Shown here: piece by piece, positions 11,362 through 25,400 of the stretch
Layout: each line of letters opens with the position of its first letter
Position numbering within the stretch: position 1 is the first letter of the stretch
Assembly: GCA_018398585.1 (NCBI GenBank)
Contig: JAGTTD010000001.1
Location: 32,811,438 to 32,875,437 of the forward strand
Direction of reading: 5' to 3'
DNA: 64,000 nucleotides
Source of the DNA: Simmondsia chinensis
Lineage: Eukaryota; Streptophyta; Magnoliopsida; Caryophyllales; Simmondsiaceae
Made by a program: the position numbers and the translations under genes
Notes under the pieces: model-generated
The model's database searches: none
The model's input: the letters and a program-made list of their open reading frames with translations, nothing else
Told to the model about the DNA's origin: nothing

Positions 11362-14300
11362 ATATTATGCATTGCTTGCTACCCTATTCCGCTACCGTGC
11401 TACTACATAACCATGGACGTGTCTTGTGCATTTTGTCCCTATCTAAAGGGAGAAAAAACTCACGCCTCCAAAACAATATAAGACTCCCTCCCACCAAAAA
11501 TGAGTCCTGAACACCAGCCTCTACATCACATCCACGGAACCCAAGGCTAAAGGTTGCTTCCAAACGAAGGGATTTCTCCTCCAGTAATTCAAACGTTTTT
11601 AACAGTGATAGAAGCCAAAAACACATGTGCCACAGGAGTTCAGAAGAAAGCTTCCCAGAGTTGAGGCAAATCCCATGCCAAAAGGGAGAGAGGTTAAGGG
11701 GAAAAAGATAGCATAGTCCAAACATGCAATGACGGCATTTAAGAACACATGCTCCCATTTATGTTAAGGCTGTAACATCATATTTAAAATGTAAAAAATA
11801 GGCAACTGAGCAGCGTCTGCAGTATTTCCTTTCTTTTGGAAACTGCAGGATCAGTAACTCAATGTTTAGCCGTTCAGAAACATAGACCCCAATTGGGTGG
11901 GGCGTAAGGTAGGTTAAAGGTTACCCCCTTAGCCATTCCCCCATGACAACCAAACAAAATGAGAATAATAGTTTAAAAAGGTAACAGGTATGGAGCACAA
12001 ATGAAGAAAGATGGAGAGCAAAATTGTTGCTCTGGTTAGTGGGGGTAGTGCAATCATTCAAGGTACAACGAGATTCACTGCAAGCATATCACCATCATTC
12101 TCCACAATTTGCAACCACCACCACTGTCATAACCCCACCCACCATGACCTTCACCAACCATTCTACTGCCAACCCATTCAGAATATACAACAGAATAATA
12201 CTAACCAGCCAAACTACCAGTACCAATAAGAAACTCACCAGCAAATGATAGAATCAGCCAAAATAGTGTGAATAAGAGACATACTCTAACAATTTCCATG
12301 ACTTATTATTCTCTAAGAAGAATGCTGACGAATGCCACTTAAACCTCACCACTTGAATCTGACGCTCCTCCAGAAACAAGCAGTGACCAGATGCCCAAAC
12401 GCAAGCCCAAAGCTTGAAATCTAGGGTGTCTGAAAATAAAAGAGATAAGTGATTCACCAAGCGAGCGTGATCCAAATGATCAATTGTGTGTGTGCGTGTG
12501 TACATTTAAGAGAGAGAGAAGCAAGTAAAGAAGCTGGCAGGTTGTAGTCAAGGAGGTGATCTAACAGACGACATCCACGAATGAAATGACATAAAGGCTG
12601 CGGTTGTTTCCTAGTGTGATCTGCATGTTTGTCGACAGTCATGTTGGTTGCAACTATCATCAATAAAGAGCCAGGATGTGGAACAGACATAAAGAGTGTA
12701 GGAGGTGATGACTAGGCCGTCAAGTTACTAACAAGGTCTGAAATGGTGGATTTATTTCCTTTATCTATTTTCCTTCTATCTTTTAACAAATATAGTTCCA
12801 TCCCTCAACAAGTAGTAACCATGCAATATTTATCCCTAATAGTTCACCCCTTGTTGTTAACCCTTAAACAAGCATCAAGCATTTTAAATGAAACGATAAA
12901 GAAAAGAATTCTCTCTCTAAAGATGTTTTTCTGTAAATTGTTGACTTCATATAGACAAAATGTAGGGATCTTCCTTCTTCCCTTTTTTTTTTTTTTTTTA
13001 AAAATGGTAAGAAGGCACTAGAATGCAAGGTTGTCAAAATCGGGATTCTACGTAGAATCGACAAGGGGTCAGTAGAATCAGAGTCGTAGAATCAAATCGA
13101 GAATCGTAAGATCCTGCTTTCTGTATAAGTAAATTATTTATATTGACAAAATTAGCATAACAATTCTCAAATATATGATAAAAAATATCAAAAAGTTCAC
13201 AAGACAATAGTTTTACAATACATTGGAAACCTAAAGGTAGGAAAAAGAGTAACATCATTCTAACATAAAACATACGCTCAAGTCTCTCAACTCATAGCAC
13301 CATCAAATTCATATCCAAAATCAAAGTTACTATCGTCAATATCATTTGCAGTACTAGTGTTTATATTTCCACCATCATTAAGAGAATCATCCCCAATGGT
13401 AGCATCATCTCCAACCAAACCTTCCATATCACTTGAGGCGATGATTACACTCTTAATTTCAGTACTAAAACAGTAAAACCTCCTCAAGATGTACAATTAA
13501 TAGTAGATTTTTACTTCAATAGTTAATAGAAAATATAAAATCAAAGATGAGATTAATATAGAAAGTTAGGGCTTAATATATTATACAAAAATGTATATAT
13601 GCATTGAAAAATTAAAAAATCTAGGTGATTTTTCAAAACCGCACATAAAATTTAGGTGGCCTTTAGTAAAAAAAACCCTAAGGTTGTGTTTGGAGGATGG
13701 AATAGGGGTTGAGGCAGAAATTGGGACCCAGAATTCCAATTTTGTTGTTTGGTTCACCTGCTGGAGTTGTAATTACAATTCCACTACCCAATTCCATGGA
13801 ATTGGAATTTAACTAAAAATCATACTTTTCAATTCCTTGGGGTGAGGATAAAGAATTGCAATTCTATATTAACTTTATTGACCTAAAACTCGAATGACCC
13901 CACTTGATTAATTCAAATCGAAGATGACTCAAAATCTAAAGACTTAGACACAACCTAAAATTTGACCAGAACTTCGAAATCACCCAACTCGAATGACTTG
14001 AACTTGAAATGACCGAAATCACCTTAGCTCAAAGTCCGAAGTAACCCAACCCGATTGACCCGAAACTCGAGATGACTCAAATCCAGAAACTGAAATTACT
14101 TGACTTGAATGTGATGTAAACAAGCTACACCGAAGTAGAAATGACCCGACCCATTTCAAATTCAACGTAAGATGACCCAAAATTTGAAATGATACAACTC
14201 GTTTGTCCCAAAACTAAAGATGATTCGAGCTTGAAATGACGTAAATAAACTCAAACCCGATCATAAGTTAACTAGCCCAAATCCCAAAAACAACTAACCT

Positions 14301-16429
14301 GATTAACTGAAAATTCAAGATAACTCGAACACCAAATGATCCAACACGATACTCCACCTGATTTGACTTGAAACTCGAATAACTCGAACTCAAAGTGAAC
14401 CACTCCAACCATAATAACTTGAACGCAAACCACTCCAAACACAATCCAACTTTAGTTGATTTAAAACTCGAAATACTACAACTTAATTAACCAAAAACCT
14501 TTGATGATTTGTACAATTTCGGCCTCCAATTCCTATGATGAACCAAACAATGGAATTCCAATTTCATCAGAATTGGAATTCAAATTGTAATTCCAAAATC
14601 CAATTCCAATTGAAATCGGAATTATAATGAATTGAAATTCCATTGTTTGGTTCATCAAAGGTATCGAAGGTCGGAATTATAATTCCATAATGATTTGAGT
14701 CATCACATATTTTTGGTCAACGGAGTTGTAGTATTTCAAGTTTTAAATCAACTACTGTCAAATTTCCGATTCACATTGTGTTCGAGTTATTATGGTCGGA
14801 GCAATTCACTTTGAGTTTAAATTATTCGAGTTTCAAATCGAATGTCATCGCGTATCGCATCTGATCATTTGGTGTTCAAATTATCTCGGATTTCCAGTTA
14901 GTTGGGTTGGGTCTTTTTAGGAAGCTAGAATCGATCAGGTTTGAGTTAATTTAGGTCATTTCGAGCTCAAGTCATCTTAGTTTTGGGACAAACGGGTTAT
15001 ATCATTTCAAATTTCGAGTCATCTTAGGTTGAGTTTGAGAAGAGGACGGGTCATTTTGGGTTTGAATCATATTAATTTTTGGGACAATTCGGTCGGGTTA
15101 TTTCCACTTCAGGTCAGCTTGTTTACATCACATTCAAGTCGAGTAGTTTCATTTTTAGGAATTGAGTCCTCTCCAGTTTTGGGTCAATCAGGTTAGGTCA
15201 CTTCAAACTTTGGGTTAAGTTGATTTTGGTCATTTCAAGTTCAAGTCATTCGAGTTGGGTATTTCGAGGTTCAGGTCAAATTTTGGGTTGCATCTAAGCC
15301 TTTCGATTTTGAGTCATCTTGAGTTTGGGTAAATCAAGTGGGGTCATTTTGATTTTTAGGTCAGTCGAGTTAATATGGAATTGCAATTCCTTACCCCCAC
15401 CCCAAGGAATTGGAAAGTACGATTTTCAATTAAAATCCAATTCCATGGAATTGAGCAGTGGAATTATAATTCCAATTTCAAAAGTTGAACCAAACAGCAG
15501 AATTCGAATTTTGGGCCCCAATTCCATGCTCCAAACAGGACCTTAAGAAAAACAAACCTACATTCGTATTAGGAGATAAGAAAAATACCAACTATAAGGA
15601 CTCAAATACTAGTTTCCTCTCAATATGTTTATGTAACGTTTCACTAATGATAGGGGTGTAAACGATCCGAACCGCTCGTGAGTAGCTCGAATAAAACTCA
15701 ACTCAAACTCGAATTAACCGAGTACGAGTTCGAGTTCGAGTATCAAAAGATACTCGATTAAATACTCGACTCGATACTCAAATTGGTACTCGACTTGTAT
15801 GAAGTAGTTCTTGTGTATTATTTTCTTTTGAAATGGATGAATTGTGACATTAATAGTAGAATGAAAGAAGGAAGAGTGAATTCCTTATAAAAGATAGCAT
15901 GTTACATTTGTGGTAGAGTGAAAGAACTTGTATTTGGTTTGCTTGTATTTTTTAAAACTTAGGTTTTGATGCATATCTGATATTTAATAATCGGTGATTT
16001 ATGGTTGTAAATGTTAAAATATAGTGTGGGCAATAATTGGGTATTCAAATTAAGTATAACTAATGTTCGAGTGCATGGAATAAAAATTATAAAGGAGCTA
16101 ATTTGTTGAAAGTTCATATGCACAGTAAACGAGTACTCGGGTCAAGTCGAATCAAATAGTTAATCGAGTTTGAGTTCGAGCAAAATTAACTACTCGAATC
16201 GAGTTTGAGTACTCAAGTAGTTAATCGAGTTTGAGTCGAGTACTGAGATACTCGGAGTGACAAGTGCCAGTAGAAGGAAAACAAAAGCAAGGAAAACAAG
16301 CCCAAGAATGAAGATACTCAAATAGCAAATCAAGAAAAAGGATATTGTCGGATATGTCATATCAAATGCCATCAAATCCTGCGAGCAGTTTCTAATAAAC
16401 TCTTCATTCTTTCCCACTTCCTGCACACA

Positions 16430-16473
<44 letters not shown>

Positions 16474-19400
16474 ACCCACCCAGTTTCCTTGGCAATGTAG
16501 CATGGGAAATATCTGACCTGGCAATTCATACTAGACTCAAGATCCTTGGAGGCAAAGGATAAGAAACTGATACAGAATTAATAGGAAACTCCAAACATTT
16601 TATAAGCAATGAACTGTCAAAATAAGGACTTGTACCTTACGTATTTAAAGAGAAGGTGAAACAAAGCAAATTGTCCAAATGGATTCAAAAGAGCACAAAG
16701 ATACTAGGAAAATATTAAGACTATGTAAAAATTAGAACAATCACTAACGGTGAAGATCTTTCCACAACTTTGGATAATCACAGCAAGGAAATCACTCCTA
16801 AAATCACTAGTTATTTCTAGCAACAAACCAACAGAGCAAACAATTTGATCACAGCAGGACTCCTGTCTTATCTTGTTTCACTAGGAATTATAGACATCCT
16901 CCCTCCCTCACTGGAAAAACTGAAGCTTGGGTTTTTCAGCAGGACTTGATATCTTCCATGTATGTACAGTCCCAATCAAAAGGATATTTTGAGTAAAGTA
17001 CCATTTGTAGTTTCTTGAAATCAATTTTCACAAATCGGCAATATAATATCCCTTCTTTTCCATTGTCATTTGCCACTCTGTCTACCAATACTCAGACTCA
17101 ATACCCAGTCGAAATGCCTGCCCAAAAGAATCTACAGCTTGGAGTACATCCAATTTGAAATCACAAACATCCTAGTACTTGTGGGTTAAAATCATCTTGA
17201 TATACACCAGCATGTCAATCAAATAAAATGATGCCGAACACATGGTCTCATTGCTACTAGTGTGTCATCCATTGAATCAAATTGTGCTTCAAGGTCACAT
17301 AACAGTTCCAGCCCCACATCATGGAAGTGGGATGTCGCTCCCAGCAATCGCATTGAGTTTTTTAAGGGACATAGGTTGCTTTTTAAGTATTATGTTCGCA
17401 AAAAAATTAATGGACATCCATAAAATCAATATTGTTAAAATATAAATATTTATATTAAAAAAATTTCAGTAATGACATATTGTATATACTTATCATGGAG
17501 GTTGTTATAGAAGTACCGTTACATAATAGGCAATTGCATAATGGCTATCTTAAATCCATGACGCAAAGGCAGTAACTCTACATAACGGCTTTTGTATTTA
17601 ATTCCATGGTTTCATCATCTTACTTTCTGCTCTTCATTTTAGTTCTTCAGCATGTTCAAATACTTGGGTGTCAATCACCTATTCTACCGAATCACAAGCA
17701 GAGGTGGCAATCGGGTGAACCCATTCGGGTTTGGGTCATTTCGGGTTTATAATAAACAAGTCGAATCAGGCTTGGGTTGACCATTCAGGCTCGGGTCACT
17801 TTCGGGTTTTACCTATATTTGGGTCGGGTTGGGTCTGGGTTAGATTATTTCGGGTTCGGGTCACTTTAATTTTGAGTGGTCTTGGATTCGGGCCAATCTT
17901 GGCTCAGGTTGTACAGGTTTCAAGTCTTCATAATCCTACTATTTAGTGCCTCGGTGGTATGAACCAGTTAAAAAAGTTTAAATTATGTCAAATAATTTAT
18001 ATTTTTACCAATCTATTTATTATATTATCAATATAGGTGCTCAATAATATGTTATGAAGTTCAATTGTTCTTCTAGCAACTAACAATTCTCATTGAATTG
18101 AAAGACCTTGGGCAAATTTAGCTTTTAGGTGGGGTTGGGTTCAGGTTCAAGTCAGTTTGGGTCGGGTTGGTTCAGGTCAATCGTGGGTCGGGTCAGGTAA
18201 AATTGGTATTGGGTTGTTTTCAGGTCAGGCAAAGAATGGGTTGGGTCAGTTGCAGGTCAGGTCATTTCAGTTTCGGGTTCAATTATTTACGACATATTTT
18301 TGGTTCGGGTCGGATCAGTTTACGGGTTTTTCAGGTTGGTTTTTCGGGTCAAGTTGAATTTGCCACCTCTAGTCACAAGGAATAGCTTTTTGGATAGGGT
18401 AAATGCTCATAGACAGAGCATCTTTGGACCTCAAATCTTCTACTATGCTTGGCTGCAATTTCAAAACACCTTTGGTAGATGAAACACCTTAGGATATTCG
18501 TTGCAATCCTAGGACAAAAGGTCATAGTTTCAAATTCCCAACCCGGAATACCTACCAAAAGGAGTATCCATTTGACTAGATGCATAAACTTCCAAAGAAT
18601 CAAAATCGTCAAAGTAATTTCTCAAGAGACTATAAGGTGTTTACCCTGAAAAATATTTTATCCTCATCGTAGGAGAAGAAAGTAGAGCAAGCAGTTGAAT
18701 CATTTTGGACCAATACCAAGTTTCTCCAATTGCCTTGTCAAGCCAGTAAAGCAATAAGAGATTCCACAAAGTGATTGTACAAATAATATTTCGACAACAC
18801 AAATTGCATTAGTAGTAGCCTCTCCACGATCAATATCATTGAAGAGGTTGCTTTAGAGCTCATAATCCTCAAATTGATACGAGGAAAAAAGAGGAAATGC
18901 TGATCAGTTTCTTCCTAATTGACCCTTGAAGAATATGCAGAAACCAAAATGATTTCCAACCACGAAAAATCTTAACCATTTAAATCTCCAGATATCACAA
19001 CTAGCAGATCGATCCTAAAATCCCTCCAGAATTTACGATAATCGTGAAAAGCAAAATAATCCTATGATCACTCCTTATTTCTGGAAACACAACCAATAGA
19101 ATAGATTAGACAACTTGACAACAGCATGACCCCTTTTATCTATTTGGTATGAAGCTCTATTAAACAAAGTTGAACTTAATTTAGACAATAAACTTCATGT
19201 CAAAGTCCAGACCAAGGTGATAGATTTCCAAATAAGTTCTTTCCTCAGAAAACAGAGATTTAATAGACTACTTAGCACAGCATTTATTTAAGTACATAAA
19301 ATTTTAATAAGCAACTATGAAAGCAAAGAATTATGCCCATGCAATAAGCCATTAACTTGACATCGTGCTTGATTTTTCTGCATGCTTCCCAACAAGGTTC

Positions 19401-22400
19401 TTGAGATTGAACAGGGCTTAGATAACGGCAAACAGGTTTCTATCAAGCGCAAAATGGAAAGAACATGATGAATATTTATCAGATTTCTTCCGTTCAAAAG
19501 GGTGACATTACTCAAAAGAAAAAATCTAAGAAATGTCAAAGTATTGAATAATATACCCATAGTTGCAGGAAACTCCTAAAATGCTAACGTTTCACCCTTC
19601 GGAAACGCGATTCCACGTTTCAAAGTCAGATTCGCGTTTTCAACGCATTTCAAACTCGACAGAAACACGATTCGAACAATAATGGAATCATTTTGATAAG
19701 AAAATACTTATTAAACGATTTGTTGGTTAATTACATCACTTGATTTTGAAGAATGATTAAATTGTGTGGACATGTTGGAGTCAATTTTGTAGATTTTATT
19801 CATTGGAGTACTTAATTTCCTTTGTTATTACTTAATATTGACTTTGTTTTGATATTTATGCTTCAAGGACTCCAATGATAACACTTTATTACTTTTTCCG
19901 GTGTATCTAATATATAGTAGTATAAGTGCTCCCTCAACGCTCCCAACTTAAGAAACTTTTATGACTGCCTGCTCCCCCGCTCCCGCTTCTGTTTCCGCTC
20001 CTACACCCGCTCCTGCTTCGTGCAACTATGAATATACCTCAACCCTAATGTGACATATGTGGATCCAGAACCCACATTTTAATGGTAAGTGGGCAAAGGA
20101 TGGAACTAGGTGCACGAGGCAGGTATCAAATCTCAAACTCAAACCCCTTGATCATCACACTAACTCATTTCTGTGTGAACTGAGAATATTATGCTATGCG
20201 TCTTGAAACAACATCATGGGCTATATACTTTACTAGTTGTACTCCACGTCAAATAAACAGAGGCTACAAACAGTCCTCTTCTCATTGGTCAAATTGTATT
20301 AACTGACTATTTAATGCCACTTTTTTCTGACTCCTTTCCAAAAACAAACGCATTTCCTTGACCACAACAAAGCTACATGCATCCATAAACCAACATAAAC
20401 TTCTTTTTAATGAAAAAAGAGTAAGCCAACGTAAACTTTTAAGTCCTAATAACTGAGCGAACTATCACTGTCACAAATACCATCCCAAAAATCATAGATG
20501 CCATACCTTTGGTGGTTGGATACCTGTTTCTTCAGTGTCAACTGTATCTGTGGTGTGTACTTCTGCCGCAGAAAGCAGCTTCTCCCTCGCAAATTCTTCA
20601 ATTTGTAGCGCAATCGAAGACAACGGATAGAGCTTGTTTGCAACCTTAAATCCCAAAAATCATATAGTAAATTGGAATCAGCAATATATGCTTTTAATAA
20701 TTCTATAAAATACAGGCATACCAGACGAATAGCCTTCATGCGCACTTCTTCAAGATGATGGACTGCACTCTTCAAGAAAGAATGGATATCAAAAGTCAGA
20801 ATGAGGCCGTGCACAAGAAACATTCTATATATGAAACAGGGGAAATTGAGTGACTTTCCACACAGTAGAAACGACATAAATGAGGAACAAGTGCTAAGCA
20901 AATAACTATGGAGATGCACCTTAAAAAAATTTTAAGCAATGTCCTTCATCATTAAATTACTAAAATGCAGAAATATAATGGGGAATATCAGAATGCTACA
21001 TGCACTGGAATCGGTGCCAATAATAATGAACAAAAACCATTCCCACTTTCTTGCAGAGCACATTTATACAACGAACCTGAAATGCAGATCTCCCCTTCGT
21101 TATCCTTTTTCTTCTTTTGGGTTAGAAGAAGAGAAAGGAAGAGGAGGGGGGGGGGGGGAGGGGTTTGTTGATGCAAGGAACATAAAGGACTATCTTAATA
21201 TTCGTTTAGAATGACTAGTTCCCCAGATAAACTCTAAGGAGGCATAATCCTATACCACGCAAAAGCCATTGCAGATGGCTATCAAAGAGGAGGTAACGAT
21301 TCATCGTGCAATCAAAGAGGATGTCATGAGTTATCTCTTCAGTTACCTCATCCAGCCTCTTTCCCGTCTATATTGAACACAGAAGAATATTTGTCATCAG
21401 ATTCATAAAATCCCACTTTATGATAATAGAGGCCTAAGCGAAGTCTAAGTCCTCGAAAATATATAACAAGGAAGAAGTTTAAAGATACAAACATTTGGGC
21501 GAAAGGTAGTATCTCTTCAAGTCAGCTACAACATGAGCTGAAATTCAGCTGAAGCTGAAGTTCGATTCCCTTTCTTATTCCAAAGAATGGATACTGTCAT
21601 CTGAATAGAACTATTACCTGCATCAGTGACAACTTTACTAAATTCTACTACACCCTACACTAAGTCTAGCCAAAAGTAAAAAAACCATTTGATCGAGCAA
21701 CTTAAGGAGCCAAAACTGTCAAAATTCTACAGTACCTTCAAACACATCCAACAAAAAAAATCAAATAAGACACAACAAAATGAGTACAAGGTGATCAAGA
21801 GCTGCAAGCTGCACTAGTATGGAAAGATGAGAAGAAACCTGTAAAGCAACTTTAAGCAAGACGTCACGACTAGAAGGTCTCAGCATTATTAGACTCCATA
21901 CAATACTAAGGCCTTGAGTAACTCGATCTCCACTATGTGATTCACTGTCATTTTTGTCACTGCTGTTAGGTGAACACAAGCATTCCAACAACTTAATAAT
22001 CGACTTTGGCAAATACGGAACTTCTGCAAGCAATCTGTTCAAAGATTTATCAGAAGCTGGAAAAGAATCTCGAAGTGTCTCTGCCTGCAAATAAATCATG
22101 GGAAGATCACTACACAAAAGAATAGCAGAAGTCGATCTAAAGAAAAATAAACACTTGAAGAAGGTACACACCACAGTATGAAGAAACATTTCGTACACCG
22201 AAGTAGCAGTTGTAGAAGAAAAGAAGTCCCGATCTTCTTCTGCTTCCCCATATAATCTGTACAGCACACGCAATGTAAACTCGTGTCCCTGAATACATCC
22301 AAGAGTCAGTTCATGCATATTTAAGACTAGAACCGCTCAAAGACTGATATCTTTTGTTTCAACGGAAACTGTTTAGAATCAGAACAGAAAACAAATTGAA

Positions 22401-25400
22401 CAGGACATCGGGGGTATTGCTCAGCATCATTACCATGTCATTAAGGTCATTCACAATTAGAAGGCCATCAATACAAAAGAAAATTCCCTAAGAGACACAG
22501 ATAGCAGCTGTCAACTGCATGGGGTTCAGATAGAAATATGGAAGTCATAACAAACAAAAATAATTTTCTAGAATCTTTCAGCAGTTCCCTGCCCCATAAA
22601 TTTCCAACAGCATTGATGAATATGTAGGAAGAATTGCTCCAAAGATATCATTGGTATTTCTGATTTGCAGCAAAGCACAAAGGCATCTTTTACTCAATAG
22701 TTTCTCCAACACAGCCACACAGTAAGCACAGAGCGAACTGTTCTTTTGCCTTTTTACTTAAAAAAGGTTAAAGAATGCTTCACAACACTCTGCATTTAAT
22801 ATATGCATCAACCAAGGGCAACTACATAAAATTTGGATGGCATATACACAAAAAGACTATAACTAATATAAAAACAAATATCAACTAAAACGTGTAGTCA
22901 AAAGAGAACGTAAGAAAGCCAACAGAAAAAACTAGAAACAACGTTTTACCTCATGATTGAGATAATCTGACAATATATGCTTTTGAATAATTGACCAAGG
23001 GTCTAATTCTAGAGGAAACTGCAAAAATAAATGCAAAAAGTGTACAGTTAGACTTTAAAAAGAAGAAACTTCAACAAGCATTATAATTTTTTGATCAAAC
23101 AAATATTATAATTCACGCTATCAGGACATACAAACTAATTGGAGACACCTGAGCCATATGAGATAGTAGGATCCTAAACCAAGCCTATATTAAGCCTCTC
23201 TTAAATTGTTTTAGTGTGGCTAAGAATCAGAATAAGCTTGATTCATTGATTTAGTCCAAAAAAAGGATGTTGGATGCAAATTTCCATGATCTTAAATAGA
23301 AGTTGAGTAACCCCCATCAACACTCTTTGAGCTCAAAATGAGATAACCCATACACGCTGCCGTCCTTTTCTTTGGTGAAGTTGTGCAGCCATTAATTTTG
23401 CTTCAAGAGTCAAGGACAATGACAAATAAAATATATGCATATAGATATATAGGGGTTATTTAGAAATACGAAAGTTCACAGGTTTCTTGGAAAACTTTCC
23501 AAGAAAACTTTTAAGATTGGAAAAATAGTTCAAAAGCCAATTTTCCAACTGGAGAAGATGAAAAACAATTCTTCAGTTTTCCCTATTCTTTTCGAAAATT
23601 TGGAAAACAATTTAAAACTGTTTTTCCAAAATTTATGCTCTGTGCTTTCCAAGGTTTCTTCTTATTCTCTCTTATTTTTAGTTGTACTCCCTATCTATCT
23701 CTTCATTCTAGCTTTCTCTCTCCTTCACTTCAGTTCTTACACTCTTGCCATCAATTCCATAGAATCAAAAGTCAATGACAAAATTATTATCACGCTGTCA
23801 ATGTTGGTTATCCAAATATTCCCGAGTTTTGGCATCAATATGGGGTTGAACAATGTCACACAAATGATTTTCAAGGCCAAGGATGCATAAGGAAACCATG
23901 TAAGTTAGCATGTAAAATGATTAAGTACGTTGTATACGTAGGATATAGATGCATTTTATTTCAACAATGAATTACCCTTTTTCTTTGCATTCAATTAAAA
24001 ATTATGAGTAAACAGTCTACACTTTAAAATTCAGTACTCCAAACTAGTATTCGTACCGGATCCAATAACCATATTTTCACTTATTGAACGTACTTGAAAC
24101 CATCATATTCAGATCACTAATCTAATTGTTTGGGTCAAATTATTGGGTTTTCAAATTTGTGTATCACTTATGTCTATAATTTTCAATTTCCAGCAAATTC
24201 GAAAATCGAGTTCACTTGAACGTATTTTTAAGTTTTTCTTTATTAGAAAATTGTTAAGATTTTCTACTTCTAAACATATTTTCCAAACGGAAATGGAAAA
24301 GAAAAACTGGAAACAACAACAATAACAATCCCACTACCATAAGGGCTCCCGCCAAGGCAAGGTCGCGAGGGGGGGGGGGTATGAAACCTTACCCTTTCGG
24401 GTGCAATCCTAAAGGGAGGCTTTGTCCAAGGAAAAGGAAAACTAGAAAATGAAAATTATTTTCAGTATCTAAATATGGCCAAAGATATGCAGCATAGATG
24501 CACATGGATATATAGAGCCAAAGAAACAAAGTACAATCATAAGCTGATGGCATGAATTCATTTGATAGAACCATGGATTCACATCAGAACTTATGGTCCC
24601 ACTAACAGTCATAGTGTGCAAACATTATATAACAAGTCATAGCTATTGTCTTGGCTTTTTAGGGATCTCAAGTCACTTTGAGCCTGATACTTGCAAAATT
24701 TCAAATAAAACCATACATTAACAAATATTAACATCTCCTTGGATAGTATTTGATATATGCAAACATGTATAAGTACTTTTTGATAAAGAAAATACACAAT
24801 GAGTTACCGATATCAATGGAAAGGAGTCAATATATTGGCTATCAAGTGACAGCTAGCTTAAAGTCCTTTATGTTAATGACCTTCATTTAACACTACGGAT
24901 AGAATTACATTGACGCATTAGCACTTTCCCTCTTTCCTTTTCATTTTTTATTTCTTGACAAATAAAACAATCAAAAGGGGGAGGGTAATTGTATACATTC
25001 CTCAAAACATTCTCGTCCTTGTAGTTAGCATATGAATTACAACATTAATGCCTCACATTTTACGCTATTGATATGCGGTTGGAAATGTACTAATAACAGA
25101 AGTCCAAGGTGATGAGCAATTATTTGTGCAATGCAAGTGGAAGCTTGGACATGGATGAAGGGTGAACGCACCACTAATGACATAGATCAAGAATAAGGGA
25201 ACTATAACAATAATGCCTCATATTTTTACGCTCATGATATGTGGTTAAAAGTGAAGTCAAGAAGTCCTAGGTGAAGAGTAATTATGTGTGCAATGTAAAT
25301 GGTAGCTTAGTCATGGATGAAGATCAGGACATACCACTACTGACCTAGATCTAGAATAAAAGTGGAAAACCAAAATCTAATATTGGACGATTATTATCTA

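Larger units (their letters stand above)
10937..20506. other. ESP4: Intron 14 of symplekin (9.6 kb)
   Basis: Holds a (TA)n tract, a large palindromic element (13681-15540), a related GAGTTCGAGT-rich element (15651-16260), a 41-base C run, two hAT-like elements and otherwise unrecognised DNA. The block 11380-11760 has long open frames on the minus strand but no motif that I recognise. Confidence 0.8.

Noticed and set aside
11384..11758. Minus-strand 124-codon open frame in intron 14
   Set aside because: No recognisable domain and no second supporting feature; it may be LINE-derived but I could not show it.
12743..13021. Plus-strand open frame ending in a Phe run
   Set aside because: The Phe run is an A/T homopolymer and there is no family match.
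14000..14480. Short spaced repeats that might suggest a CRISPR-like array
   Set aside because: Repeats are degenerate, spacing is irregular and similar to the spacers themselves, and the setting is a plant intron. They are minisatellite arms of a palindromic element.
16190..16495. Minus-strand open frame of about 100 codons with a long Gly run
   Set aside because: The Gly run is just the C41 homopolymer translated; the rest has hydrophobic low-complexity sequence and no family match.
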